Source of the DNA: Treponema berlinense
Lineage (GTDB): Bacteria > Spirochaetota > Spirochaetia > Treponematales > Treponemataceae
DNA length: 64,000 nucleotides
Assembly: GCF_900167025.1 (NCBI RefSeq)
Contig: NZ_FUXC01000011.1
Coordinates: 1 to 64,000, forward strand
Direction: 5' to 3'
A program made the position numbers and the translations under genes. The notes under the pieces are model-generated. The model had not been told where the DNA came from, made no database searches, and saw only the letters and a list, made by a program, of their open reading frames with translations. Of the stretch, positions 50,801 through 59,014 are shown in pieces (the first letter of the stretch is position 1; the number at the start of each line of letters is the position of its first letter).

Positions 50801-51145
50801 GTGCGAATCCAGGGAACTCTGGTTAGCGATGACGAAGTTGAAAAAGTCGTGGATTATGTAAAACAATATGGAGAGCCAGATTATATCGACGACGAAATTT
50901 TTGTTGAAGACGACGAAGAAGAAAATGACGGAAACCTGGGACTCTTTGGCGAAGGCGATGATCCTCTTTACGACAAGGCGCTGGAAATAGTAGTGCAGTC
51001 AGGAAAAGCAAGCGCCTCGTATCTTCAGCGCAGGCTCAAAATCGGTTATAACCGGGCAGCCCGCCTCGTAGAAGAAATGGAAGAACGAGGAATCGTAGGC
51101 CCTCAAAACGGCTCAAAACCGCGCGAAGTAATCTATGTTCCATAA
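47819..51145 (+). CDS. ftsK: DNA translocase FtsK with giant acidic linker
   Basis: A 1108-residue protein. Four N-terminal membrane helices (about 10-145) anchor it at the septum. A linker of about 490 residues follows (about 150-640), whose first 350 are dominated by Glu, Asp and Asn. The motor starts near 640 (alpha domain), with Walker A GSTGSGKSVCVN (near 790) and Walker B IVVIIDEFADLM. The C-terminal gamma winged helix (SASYLQRRLKIGYNRAARL) reads KOPS-type orienting sites. It pumps chromosome ends through the closing septum and activates dimer resolution. ATG at 47819 with GGAG upstream. The linker is far more acidic than the Pro/Gln-rich linkers of many FtsK proteins. Confidence 0.9.
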   Translation: MNKNLKISAVVGFILYAIAAFFCISLLFVLFDFCGLETARFSALWRFGKLFTGVYGICSVLIPLFLLVAAFECFMRSWHVRNGVVLAGSVIPFFTLDAVEHICRMLIAENSGDVLVMKLLVALVTGAIIVVVEYLVLSMIGDIIENAGKKDKEIDFDENSDELDEVEEFAQKDENSGLVAENFDAENAIFDEKTYEVQKNPENEELEPEKEQNAEIENSGFEIPKNLENEEKNEVEDGENLEKSEIEENPFEHIFDEQDENEAQKLKIEDSEKNEENSFEPVEEEIPVNDEDFDLPDLTDDFMSDSDETEISDSLNADFLENSDGEILETPEIAVSDEENYDELENQPFEDFDYSSEEKNEEEVEGEILSDENETEILDDVKDYFDAEIFDDDEDFAENKAEPEDGLELENEFEVQDGIEPETETEFAESETENLSVMPKILETEENFENESAGFAENEPENEGENSDGDAGFEGDFDKDDDDGFGNDNLDCENGDDDLSSFVEQRNNSFASIFAKMDSDVKKSPMVVQKNPDFEIQPEQKNEELSQNAEKADDDDFDSTFSDFEFNPTAKPVVDSNGVPFEKKNAILREEPASPAKNSSALSARTSALAVAKAQPENAVESEKVQPEKPQPKLRIADYKIPVEGILQKYDNGEYWIVDDETKKKATDLAQTLAEFNIEVKVTGIRKGPVVTMFEILPAPGVNVNKIRSLQDNIALRLAATSVRIVSPIPGKSAVGIEIPNKNRAVVSFREIMEQKNPAFEKMAIPVILGKDISGEPRLIDLAKTPHLLIAGSTGSGKSVCVNSLILSILYKRNPNQVKLILIDPKVVELKLYNDIPHLLTPVITEPKKALQSLQYCLCEMERRYALLDNMGVRDISNFNRRIEERHLMQEKLPYIVVIIDEFADLMATTGRELESIVARLTAMSRAVGIHLVLATQRPSVNVITGLIKANIPSRIAFMVASRTDSNIIIDQIGAEKLLGKGDMLYASATDPFPVRIQGTLVSDDEVEKVVDYVKQYGEPDYIDDEIFVEDDEEENDGNLGLFGEGDDPLYDKALEIVVQSGKASASYLQRRLKIGYNRAARLVEEMEERGIVGPQNGSKPREVIYVP

Positions 51146-51300
51146 AATTTGGAGCACAGTGTAAAGAAAATTCTTGTTCATTGAAAAATCATTAATAATA
51201 TGTTATCTTTCTTTTTAGAAATTGCAGTATTAAAAAATTTGCTTTTCTAAGAAGGCATGATAAAAATTAAATCCCTGTAATTTTTATCATTACAGTTTGC

Positions 51301-51360
51301 TCAAGCGTTGCTTTCACGAACTGTGATCCTTGCCGTCCGTGGCTCACCGCTAACGCGGAG
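51301..51360 (-). repeat. Degenerate family 4 repeat
   Basis: On the minus strand: GCGTTAGCGGTGAGCCACGG, then ACGGCAAGGATCACAG and AACGC. This keeps the CCACGGA-to-AACGC spine seen at 57487-57592. It lies just upstream of the frameshifted lipoprotein gene. The rest of 51146-51379 shows nothing else. Confidence 0.35.
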
Positions 51361-51379
51361 TTTTTTAAGGAGAAAGAGA

Positions 51380-53619
51380 ATGATGAGAGTTTTTAAACAA
51401 AACTTCGGAAAGGGCTTATTAGTAAGTCTTATGGTTATGCTGTTGACTTGTACAGCATTTGTTTCTTGTAAAAATGATGATGACGAGGGGAGCTCTAATT
51501 CAGTTACTGTAACAGATACTAGTACTGTTACAAATAAAGACGGCTCTGTAACTACAACAGAAGTCAGGTCTGATGGCTCACTGTTACAACAACAGTCAAA
51601 CAAGATGAAAATGGAAAAGTAATTGAGACTGTAAAAGTTACAGAAACAGCTAACGGAACAGTTACAACAGAAACAACTGATGCAAACGGTAAAACCGAAA
51701 CTAAAACTGACACAAAAAATTATTCAACATATATTGAAGAAGGAATTGTTGCTGTTGAAAATGCAAAATTTGATTTAGCAATAACAAAATTTAATCAGGC
51801 TTATAAACTAGAAGCCAACGATGAGACTCGCGTTTACTCGGCTCTTGCAAGCCTTGCCTCAATAAGCACAAAACAGGCCACAGCAGACTTTGTAAAAAAA
51901 TACCTTGGTATTACAAATTATCCTGCAACAATGAACGCTCTTTTTAGCCCTGATTGGCTTGAAGCTACAGAGTATATTAAGCATGAGGACGAGGATTATA
52001 TTTATGGATATAAAGATTTTACGACATCTACTAGTAGCTATGCCCGTTATTACAAGGCAAATATAGCTCCTGCCGCTGAAGATTCTTCAAATACTGTTTC
52101 TTGCTGGTATGTCTATAAAAAAGCAACAATAGAAGGCAAGACTTTTTATCCAAGCCTAGACGCTCTTGCAAGGTATGAAGAAGACATAAATGGCTCTTCA
52201 TCATATTCTCGATATTATACTTACACACTTGACGAGAACGGCGAATATTATGTGTATATTTATTCTTCAGACGAAAGCCTTGCTTCTCATCAGGCATATG
52301 ACTATGAAGAGTATGATGGTGTTGACTACATATATTATAAAAAGGCCATGTTCTCGACACTTTCTGTTCCAGACTGGTTCAAGAATTCCCCATTTAAAAA
52401 CTACTTTGGAGAGCTTCTTCTTGCAAATATCTTGAATGGAAATTCAAACGGATTGAACAATGCTCTTGATGATTTGTACAATGTTTTGTTCAGCTCTGAA
52501 TATGAAGATGCCTGCAAGAAAATCGATGCAGTTACAGGAAGCGTTAAAATTCCTAGTCGCGTAATTGACGATTTTGGCCTTACAGAAATTGTTGGAACTT
52601 CAGACGTAAAACTTGGAAAGGCAGAGCTTGCCCTTATAAAGACTTCTTTCAATATTCTAAAGGCGACTATTGAGTACGCGCAGTCATATAATTTGAACAG
52701 CGATCTTTCGTTCCTAAAATTTAACTGGGCAGACAAAGACGAGGCAATGAAAGTCTTTGAAAAATATTTGCAATATGACGCTAGCATAGATCCCCTTAAA
52801 AACGGATTTATGAGCCAGAGAAGTCCTGAAAAAATGGCTGCCTCAAAAGAGCATTTTGCTTCGGCAGTAAGCGACTTGATTGCGGCTTACGATGATATTC
52901 TTAAAAACACAACAGATTATCCGACAGCTTTGACCGAGGTTCTTAAAGAATACAAGGTTTTGCGTGAAGGCGCAGTTCAGTTGCAAACCGCAATTACAAA
53001 TGGCGGAAAATTCTATATCCCGGAAACTGACGGCCTGCCGGATTCTTGGCCTGCAAGCGGCTCTTTGTATATCGATCTTGGAAAACTTTTTGACGCTAGC
53101 AACTTTGAGCTGAAGAATTTTATATCTTGTGATAAAAATAATATACCAAGAATTAGGAATGTGTATTCCAAATATATATATAATTCCAACACTGATGAAG
53201 AATATTTTACTGTTTCGGAAGCAAAAAAATATGTTTACTATGATAACAATGGCGAAGAAGTAGAAATTTCGCTTCCAGATTCGCAATTGTCTGCAGTGGA
53301 TTCAACTGGCAAAAAAACAGTTGATTATTTGATTGATGCGTATAAGAATGCTAGATTCTTTGATGACGATGATGGAGGATATACGCTTGCACTGAAAATT
53401 GAATGGCATAATCTTGAAAAAATATTTGCAGGATTTGATTTTGCAAGTTTTATGAACGATTGCGGAATTGAAATGATGGAACATTCTGCATCTTCGAGCA
53501 ATGCTGGCTACCATTTTACGCATGTGCCAATTGGTGTTCTTCCAGGTCTTTATGTCTATAATTTCTATCATAACGGCGAAATTGCGGACGATATAAAGGC
53601 TCTTATAGCCAGTAAATAA
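51380..53619 (+). pseudogene. Lipoprotein gene interrupted by one frameshift
   Basis: Translation from the ATG at 51380 (AGGAG 9 nt upstream) gives a lipoprotein signal with lipobox A-F-V-S-C and a Thr/Val-rich repeat tract (VTVTDTSTVTNKDGSVTTTE). The frame is lost at about 51580 and ends at 51622. The next frame, open from 51574 to 53619, continues the same repeat style (TVTTTVKQDENGK, VTTETTDANGK), then a TPR-like helix pair and about 560 further residues. One added base near 51580 would restore a protein of about 746 residues. There is no in-frame start before the ATG at 51931, so the downstream part is probably silent or made only by slippage. It may be a real mutation, a variable gene or a sequencing error. 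Confidence 0.6.
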
Positions 53620-53678
53620 GATTTTTTGCTGAAAACAAAGTGTTTTAGTGTCTGAAAAATCTTTTTTAATCTAATTTT

Positions 53679-53728
53679 AGCCGCAGGGACTTTATGAACT
53701 TTGCTTCACAAAGTCTTGCGGCTTTTTT
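53679..53728 (+). terminator. Intrinsic terminator after the lipoprotein gene
   Basis: AGCCGCAGGGACTTT (53679-53693) pairs with AAAGTCTTGCGGCT (53710-53723), then further Ts. Confidence 0.8.
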
Positions 53729-53734
53729 GTGTTT

Positions 53735-54994
53735 ATGAAGTTAAAAAAAACGTTTATTTGTTCAATTTTAATTTTTTTTTCATCGCTTTTATCGTCGCAA
53801 AATTTTGAATTGAATTCATTTGTCGGAGATTTATTTTTTCCGGTTTTTGGAGCAACGGCGGAAGGTTCTTTAAAAATAGAATCAAATTATTTTTCTAAAT
53901 TAAGTGCTTCTGGAGGTTTTCTTGGCGCAAAACCGGATTTGTCAAAATTTGAGGGGAAGTTTTATTCAGGTTATGCAGAAATAAAAATCGACTTAAAAAA
54001 ACTGGATTTTTCTGCTGGTGTGTTTGGAGTAAATATTCCAGACAAAACTAAAATTTTAAATGGAAAACCGCGTTTTATTTTGGAAAACGGAGATTTTGCT
54101 GGATTTTACACTTCTGCAAATTATTGCTTTTCTAAAAGCATAAAACTTTCTTCCGAATTATTTGCCGGAAAAGGCGGATTTGATTGGGGCGATTTGTATT
54201 ACTTTTTTGGACATCCGGAAGATATAAGATTTGTTTTCGAAAAAACAGAACTTTTGCTTCCTTATGGATTTGATTTTTCGGTTTTTGGAGGAAAAATTAA
54301 AGCAAAAATTCAGGCAGATAACACGGAAATAAAAGAAAAGTTGGGAACAGGAAGGGGAAATTTTATTGGATTAAAAGCAGAAAAGAATATTTTGGGGTCA
54401 GAAACAAAAATCGATTTTAGGCATTTTCTTTCAATAAAATTATTTTATTGTTATGCAGAGATATTTGGTTCGGTTCTTGCAACAAGTGAAACACAAGATT
54501 ATTTCTTTTTTCCTTATGAAAGAATTTATGGGCATTTGAACGATAAATTTTATGTTGCTGGACTTGGATTTTCTTATGAATATAAGCGTTCGTCTTTAAA
54601 TGTTCAGCTTGATACAAATTATTTTCATTGTTTTGTTAATGAGCCGGGCGCAAATTATTCATATAAATATAAGAAAAATATTTTTTTTGACGGTTCAGCC
54701 GCTTCAAAAGACTTTGATTTTGCAGATTTTACAAATTGTGGGTTCTTTGCCGGAAAAATAAGTGTGTCATATAACGCAAAAAGTGTTTTAAAATTAAAAC
54801 AAGTTGAACCAGAATTAAGACTTTCAAGAGTATTGGTTCTTCCTCTTTTGACAGATACTGCGAAAAACGGGCTAAAAACAAAATTAAGTAGTTCTGCGAG
54901 TTCAAGTTCGGGTTTGTCGTCATCAAAAAATTTACAAAAAATTAAAACTGTTTTGCTGAGCGGTACAATTTTATCATTAAAAATTAAATTTTAA
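53735..54994 (+). CDS. Predicted outer-membrane/surface beta-barrel protein
   Basis: A 419-residue protein with a signal peptide (KLKKTFICSILIFFSSLLSS, cut near SQN) and strand-rich mature sequence (FSAGVFGVNIP, GFYTSANYCFS, KFYVAGLGFSYEYK). A Ser-rich stretch lies near 385-395 and the C-terminus TILSLKIKF ends in Phe, as barrel proteins often do. No family recognised. The ATG at 53735 lies only 6 nt after the T-tract of the preceding terminator and has no ribosome binding site, so how it is expressed is unclear. Confidence 0.55.
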   Translation: MKLKKTFICSILIFFSSLLSSQNFELNSFVGDLFFPVFGATAEGSLKIESNYFSKLSASGGFLGAKPDLSKFEGKFYSGYAEIKIDLKKLDFSAGVFGVNIPDKTKILNGKPRFILENGDFAGFYTSANYCFSKSIKLSSELFAGKGGFDWGDLYYFFGHPEDIRFVFEKTELLLPYGFDFSVFGGKIKAKIQADNTEIKEKLGTGRGNFIGLKAEKNILGSETKIDFRHFLSIKLFYCYAEIFGSVLATSETQDYFFFPYERIYGHLNDKFYVAGLGFSYEYKRSSLNVQLDTNYFHCFVNEPGANYSYKYKKNIFFDGSAASKDFDFADFTNCGFFAGKISVSYNAKSVLKLKQVEPELRLSRVLVLPLLTDTAKNGLKTKLSSSASSSSGLSSSKNLQKIKTVLLSGTILSLKIKF

Positions 54995-55060
54995 ATTTGG
55001 AGCACAGTGCAAAGCCCGGCCGCACATTTTAATTTTTTTTCTCAATAAAATGAGAGGGAA

Positions 55061-55089
55061 ATGACAGGATTTTTTTTCTAGTTTATAAT
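55061..55089 (+). promoter_or_regulatory. Strong promoter of the 120-aa gene
   Basis: ATGACA (55061-55066), a 17-nt spacer and perfect TATAAT (55084-55089). The start near 55096 leaves a 17-nt leader that contains GGGAGG. Confidence 0.65.
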
Positions 55090-55112
55090 GTTTGGCGGTT
55101 GGGAGGTCTTTT

Positions 55113-55475
55113 ATGACTGGGTATGACAAGATTGCTATTTTGCTGGCGGAACTGGGGAATGGAGCGCGCGAGGCTGTTCTTGAAAAACTTAATTTTTCTT
55201 CTGAACAACTTAAAAAAATCAGTGCTGCTACTAAAAAACTTCGCAGTTATGACGGAAAAATTTACAACCCTAAAGATAAATCTCAGGTAAACAGAGAAAT
55301 TGCCGTTCTTGAAGAACTTAAAAGTTTTGGTGAGCTTCGTGGAATTTATAAGGATGTTCCACATGGATTTATTAAAACAGCTGCTTCTGAAGAAGAAAAA
55401 TTCAGGCAGTCGGTTATGGAAAATCCTGAGGCGATTGCCCAGGCTCTTGAAAAATGGTTAAAATCTGACGATTAA
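55113..55475 (+). CDS. Small cytoplasmic protein, FliG-N-like helices
   Basis: A 120-residue helical protein starting at the ATG preceded by GGGAGG. The opening YDKIAILLAELGNGAREAVL followed by LNFSSEQLKKISAA recalls the N-terminal helices of FliG (AAILLxxLGxExAxxVLxxLSxxEIxxLS), but the match is loose. A flagellar link is therefore only a possibility. No signal peptide. Simple transcript with its own strong promoter. Confidence 0.5.
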   Translation: MTGYDKIAILLAELGNGAREAVLEKLNFSSEQLKKISAATKKLRSYDGKIYNPKDKSQVNREIAVLEELKSFGELRGIYKDVPHGFIKTAASEEEKFRQSVMENPEAIAQALEKWLKSDD

Positions 55476-55482
55476 ATTAAAG

Positions 55483-55570
55483 TGGCAGGGATAGGAAGGG
55501 GCGCGCAGCGCGTGTTTTTGCCTGTAAAAATACCGGAGGCGAAAGCCGTAGCCCTGGATAGCCCGGTTTT
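55483..55570 (+). repeat. Interspersed structured repeat, family 1 (copy 2)
   Basis: GGCAGGGATAGGAAGG at the left and GGATAGCCCGGTTTT at the right, as at 981-1080. The interior differs: GGGCGCGCAGCGCG and GGAGGCGAAAGCC segments. Confidence 0.5.
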
Positions 55571-55595
55571 TGCGAATGCAAAAAGCCACCCAAAC

Positions 55596-55640
55596 AAAAA
55601 AAACGGTCAAAATGCAATGTGCGCTTTGACCGTTTTTTTT
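55596..55640. terminator. Bidirectional terminator
   Basis: AAAACGGTCAAA (ending at 55612) pairs with TTTGACCGTTTT (from 55625), flanked by A and T runs. It serves the 120-aa gene and the convergent CBM48 gene. Confidence 0.75.
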
Positions 55641-55642
55641 GT

Positions 55643-56032
55643 TTATTTTTTTGCAGCAGATTTTTTAGTTATTTTTTTTGAAGCTGTTTTTTTTGCAGCA
55701 GCTTTTAAATCTGTTTCTGAAGGAATACAAATTACAACTGAATTGTCTGTATTTGAAAAAGGTGCTGGAATATATTTGTCGGCTTTCCAGTCATTTTCCC
55801 AACGTTTGCCGTCCATAAGATAGCGGTATTGGTATTCTTTTCCGGCATCGAGTTCGAGTGTTACAGAGAAAGAACCGTCTTTTGATTTTTTTAGGTGTGT
55901 TTCTGTTGAACTCCAGCTGTTAAAATCTCCAGCAAGAGATACAGTTGCAGCATCTTGTGCGGCCTCTTTTTCAACAATGAAAGTAACTTTGCATTTTGTT
56001 GCGTCTGCTGAATAAACTTTTTTTAATGCCAT
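55643..56032 (-). CDS. Stand-alone CBM48/glycogen-binding-domain protein
   Basis: A 129-residue protein consisting almost only of an isoamylase-N/AMPK-beta-type carbohydrate-binding domain. VSLAGDFNSWS and KEYQYRYLMDGKRWENDW are the signature strands, including the ligand-binding tryptophans. The C-terminus is a basic tail of repeated K-K-x-A/S units. No catalytic domain is attached. AAGGAG fixes the start at 56032. It may target glycogen or regulate a glycogen enzyme; the lysine-rich tail suggests contact with nucleic acid or another polyanion. Confidence 0.75.
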   Translation of the reverse strand: MALKKVYSADATKCKVTFIVEKEAAQDAATVSLAGDFNSWSSTETHLKKSKDGSFSVTLELDAGKEYQYRYLMDGKRWENDWKADKYIPAPFSNTDNSVVICIPSETDLKAAAKKTASKKITKKSAAKK

Positions 56033-56131
56033 GTCATTCTCCTTAAAAAGTATATTTACCCTAAAACCTTGTGTTTTGCGGGGCATTTTAAAAACTATTT
56101 GCTATAAATTCATTTAAAAGTATACAACTTA

Positions 56132-56160
56132 TTGTCCGACTTGCCAATAAATTATATATT
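56132..56160 (+). promoter_or_regulatory. Promoter of metK
   Basis: TTGTCC (56132-56137), a 17-nt spacer and TATATT (56155-56160). The start is near 56167 and the leader about 105 nt. Confidence 0.5.
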
Positions 56161-56189
56161 AAAAAGCAAATAGAAAAATAAATAAAAAA

Positions 56190-56272
56190 TTTCCGCCGAT
56201 TTAACCTGAATTGCAGAGCGGAGACCGGTTTTTTTTGAGCCGGCAAATCTTGCTAAAATGGAGGCTCGGTTA
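56190..56272 (+). ncRNA. Likely SAM riboswitch (SAM-I/IV-clan-like) controlling metK translation
   Basis: The metK leader carries an S-box-like core in order: GCAGAGCGGAGACCGG (56213-56228), GAGCCGGCAA (56237-56246), then TTGCTAAAATGG. ACCGG/CCGG forms the P3-like stem, GCAAATCTTGC a P4-like hairpin, and TAACC (56202-56206) pairs with GGTTA (56268-56272) as a P1 that takes in the base before the start codon and its A. GAGCC (56237) can alternatively pair with GGCTC (56263), covering the GGAGG ribosome binding site. It fits SAM-dependent repression of SAM synthetase translation. The aptamer is shorter than a standard SAM-I element, so the class is tentative. Confidence 0.5.
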
Positions 56273-57483
56273 TGAGCAGTCTTTCTAACAAAAATCACTA
56301 TTTATTTACATCTGAGTCGGTTGGCGAAGGCCATCCGGATAAACTTTGCGATCAGGTTTCTGACGCTGTTTTGGATTATTGTCTTTCGCTTGATCCTGAT
56401 GTTCACGTTGCCTGCGAATCTTTTTCTACGACGGACTTTTTGCTTGTCGGCGGCGAAATTGGTTTTCAGAATTACAAGGTGAATCCTAAAGAATTTAATG
56501 CAAATATCGAAAAAATTGCACGTCAGGTTGCTGTTGATATTGGCTATACTTCGCCAGAAGTTGGTCTTGACGGCAGAAACTGTATTTTTATGAACCGTCT
56601 TCACGCTCAGTCTGCGGACATAAATCAGGGTGTTGTTGGTAAAGGTCTTGATGAGTACGAAGGTCAGCAGGGAGCTGGCGATCAGGGAATGATGTTTGGT
56701 TTTGCCTGCAACGAAACTCCATCGTTAATGCCTGCGCCGATTTATTATTCGCACCAGATTCTTTTAAAAGCAAATGAGCTTCGCCATAACGGAACAATTA
56801 GCTGGCTTAGACCGGATGCAAAATCTCAGGTTACTGTTGAATACGACGAAAATCACAAGCCTGTTCGCGTTGACACGGTTGTTGTTTCTCATCAGCACGA
56901 TCCAGATGTTGATTATTCGACAATTAAGGAAACTATCATCAACCAGATTATTAAGCCTGTTCTTGAACCGACCGGGCTTTTGGACGGGAATACTAAATTC
57001 TTTATAAATCCGACTGGAAAATTTGTAATTGGCGGTCCGGATGGAGATTCTGGTTTGACCGGTCGAAAAATCATTGTTGATACTTACGGCGGAATGGGCC
57101 GTCATGGCGGCGGAGCTTTTTCTGGAAAAGATCCTTCAAAAGTTGACCGCTCGGCTGCCTATATGGCGCGCTATATTGCAAAAAATGTTGTTGCCGCAGG
57201 ACTTGCCGAAAGAGCGGAAGTTGAGCTTGCATATGCAATTGGAGTTCCGTTCCCTGTTTCGATTCTTTTGGAAACTTTTGGAACTGAAAAAGCAGAGCGT
57301 TCAAAAATTGCTGCTGCCGTAGAGAAAATTTTTGACTGCACACCGGCTGGAATTATCAAAACTTTGAATTTAAAACAGCCGATTTACAGAAAAACTGCGT
57401 CTTATGGACATTTTGGACGCGAAGGTTTCCCTTGGGAAAAAACTGACAAAGTTGAAGATCTTAAAAAAGAGGTGTTGCGTTAG
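56272..57483 (+). CDS. metK: S-adenosylmethionine synthetase
   Basis: A 403-residue enzyme making SAM from methionine and [22 protein letters not shown] opens the N-terminal domain, [12 protein letters not shown] is the ATP/methionine loop, and [19 protein letters not shown] is the signature near the end. Length and motifs are standard. GGAGG lies 7 nt before the ATG within a structured leader that resembles a SAM riboswitch. Confidence 0.95.
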   Translation: MSSLSNKNHYLFTSESVGEGHPDKLCDQVSDAVLDYCLSLDPDVHVACESFSTTDFLLVGGEIGFQNYKVNPKEFNANIEKIARQVAVDIGYTSPEVGLDGRNCIFMNRLHAQSADINQGVVGKGLDEYEGQQGAGDQGMMFGFACNETPSLMPAPIYYSHQILLKANELRHNGTISWLRPDAKSQVTVEYDENHKPVRVDTVVVSHQHDPDVDYSTIKETIINQIIKPVLEPTGLLDGNTKFFINPTGKFVIGGPDGDSGLTGRKIIVDTYGGMGRHGGGAFSGKDPSKVDRSAAYMARYIAKNVVAAGLAERAEVELAYAIGVPFPVSILLETFGTEKAERSKIAAAVEKIFDCTPAGIIKTLNLKQPIYRKTASYGHFGREGFPWEKTDKVEDLKKEVLR

Positions 57484-57486
57484 CGC

Positions 57487-57592
57487 TGGGAGTGGCGGAG
57501 TTGTGGAGCGGTTGAGTTTTGCGAAACTGCTCCGCAATGAGCGTAGCGAACCACGGACATAGCGACCCGGCAGAATGTCGGGGAACGCCAAT
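57487..57592 (+). repeat. Interspersed repeat, family 4 (copy 2)
   Basis: GGGAGTGGCGGAG, a hairpin (GGAGCGGTTGAGTTTTGCG with GCAATGAGCGTAGCG), CCACGGACATAGCGACCCGG and the end CGGGGAACGCC. Compare 15292-15381. It fills the gap between metK and the DUF1275 gene. Confidence 0.5.
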
Positions 57593-57598
57593 AAAAAA

Positions 57599-58288
57599 AT
57601 GAAGTCAAAAGCTGTTGAAATTGATTCGAGAATTACGCCACAGGCAAAGCGGGATGCGCATATTCATTATATTGTTGCATTTTGCGGTGGTTTTTTGACG
57701 GTTTTTCCGTTGGAGAACATTGTAAAGAGTTTTGGTTCTTCTCAGACGACGCATTTGATTGAAATGGTGCGGCTTTTGATTGGCAAAGACTGGTTTGAAC
57801 TTGGACTTAGGTTTGCTGGAGTTTTGATTTTTGCACTGCCGATTTTTTTTGTTACTTATGCCAAAGAACACACAAAAATTAACGTAAAATATTTGGCTCT
57901 TTTGGTTGATGTGGCGATGGGCTTTTTAATGTGGCTTATGCCGACGAATTGGCCAAAGGTTGTTTATCTGTATCCTACTTTTTTTGCAATGTCGCTTCAG
58001 TGGAGCAGTTTTTCGGGAAGTTATGGTTATGCGGCCTCGACGAATTTTTGTACGAATAATTTTAAGCAGACAATCAGCGCCTTGACGGAATATTTTTGTA
58101 ACGGAAAAAATGAATTTAAATTGAAGGCGCAGTTTTATGGCGCGGTTTTGGCTGGCTATTATCTTGGAATTTTTGCCGGATTTAAGCTTTTTGAAAAACT
58201 TGGAAATTTTTGTTTTACGCTGGTTACGATTCCTTGTGCGATAATTGCGGTTTTGATTGCGACTTTTCCAAAGGATTCGGCAAAATAG
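57599..58288 (+). CDS. DUF1275 (YoaK-type) membrane protein
   Basis: An integral membrane protein of 229 residues with five to six helices and the DUF1275 landmarks: FCGGFLTVFPL near the N-terminus, a SSQTTHLIE turn, and LQWSSFSGSYGYAASTNFCTNN. Transport function is suspected for the family but not shown. I use the ATG at 57599 because the earlier in-frame ATG (57575) lies inside a repeat; neither has a good ribosome binding site. Confidence 0.7.
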   Translation: MKSKAVEIDSRITPQAKRDAHIHYIVAFCGGFLTVFPLENIVKSFGSSQTTHLIEMVRLLIGKDWFELGLRFAGVLIFALPIFFVTYAKEHTKINVKYLALLVDVAMGFLMWLMPTNWPKVVYLYPTFFAMSLQWSSFSGSYGYAASTNFCTNNFKQTISALTEYFCNGKNEFKLKAQFYGAVLAGYYLGIFAGFKLFEKLGNFCFTLVTIPCAIIAVLIATFPKDSAK

Positions 58289-58319
58289 TTTTTTTGGTGA
58301 TTTTGTAAGGTTTGAAAAA

Positions 58320-58964
58320 ATGATTCTTTCAAAGCAGCAGATTGTTGAAATTATGGAACGTTTTAAGGTTCAAAATCCGAATCCAAAGAGCGAACTTGAT
58401 TTTAAGAATCCGTTTACTTTGCTTGTTTCTGTGGTTTTGAGCGCTCAGGCAACCGACAAATCCGTAAATTTTTATACAAAACCGCTTTATGAAGTTGCCG
58501 ACACTCCTCAAAAAATTCTTGCCCTTGGTCAGGAAAAATTGATTGAGTTTATAAAACCAATCGGTTTGTGGAAAAATAAGTCTAAAAACATAATTGCACT
58601 TTCTAAAAAGTTGATTGAAGATTTTGGCGGAATTGTTCCGGATTCCAGGGAAAAACTGATGTCTTTGCCGGGAGTTGGAAGAAAAACTGCGAATGTTGTT
58701 TTGAATGTGGTTTTTGGTCAAAATACAATGCCGGTCGACACGCATCTTCTGCGGATTTGTCCAAAAATTGGGCTTGCGGAAGGTTCAACTCCGGAGCAGG
58801 TTGAAAATTCGCTCTTGAAAAATATTCCTGCCGAATATTTGCAGCATGCCCATCATTGGCTTTTGCTTCACGGCCGCTATGTTTGTACAGCCCGAAATCC
58901 AAAGTGCAATGAATGTTTAATACGAGATTTGTGTCTTTACGGCAGAAGTCTTAAAGACGATTGA
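58320..58964 (+). CDS. nth: Endonuclease III
   Basis: A 214-residue DNA glycosylase/AP lyase. The helix-hairpin-helix LPGVGRKTANVV supplies the catalytic lysine, VDTHLLR the catalytic aspartate, and four C-terminal cysteines (C-x6-C-x2-C-x5-C) bind the 4Fe-4S cluster. It removes oxidised pyrimidines. The ATG at 58320 has AAGG upstream. Likely co-transcribed with the DUF1275 gene. Confidence 0.95.
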   Translation: MILSKQQIVEIMERFKVQNPNPKSELDFKNPFTLLVSVVLSAQATDKSVNFYTKPLYEVADTPQKILALGQEKLIEFIKPIGLWKNKSKNIIALSKKLIEDFGGIVPDSREKLMSLPGVGRKTANVVLNVVFGQNTMPVDTHLLRICPKIGLAEGSTPEQVENSLLKNIPAEYLQHAHHWLLLHGRYVCTARNPKCNECLIRDLCLYGRSLKDD

Positions 58965-58972
58965 TTTTTGAA

Positions 58973-59002
58973 TTGATAAATTATTGTAAAAAGTTTTAAT
59001 AT
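58973..59002 (+). promoter_or_regulatory. Promoter of the MscS-MATE pair
   Basis: TTGATA (58973-58978), an 18-nt spacer and TAATAT (58997-59002), overlapping the region just after nth. The predicted start is near 59009. Confidence 0.5.
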
Positions 59003-59014
59003 TTTTTTGGGGGC

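Noticed and set aside
51574-51622. Programmed ribosomal frameshift in the lipoprotein gene
   Set aside because: No slippery heptamer or downstream stem is visible at the break; a one-base loss is simpler.
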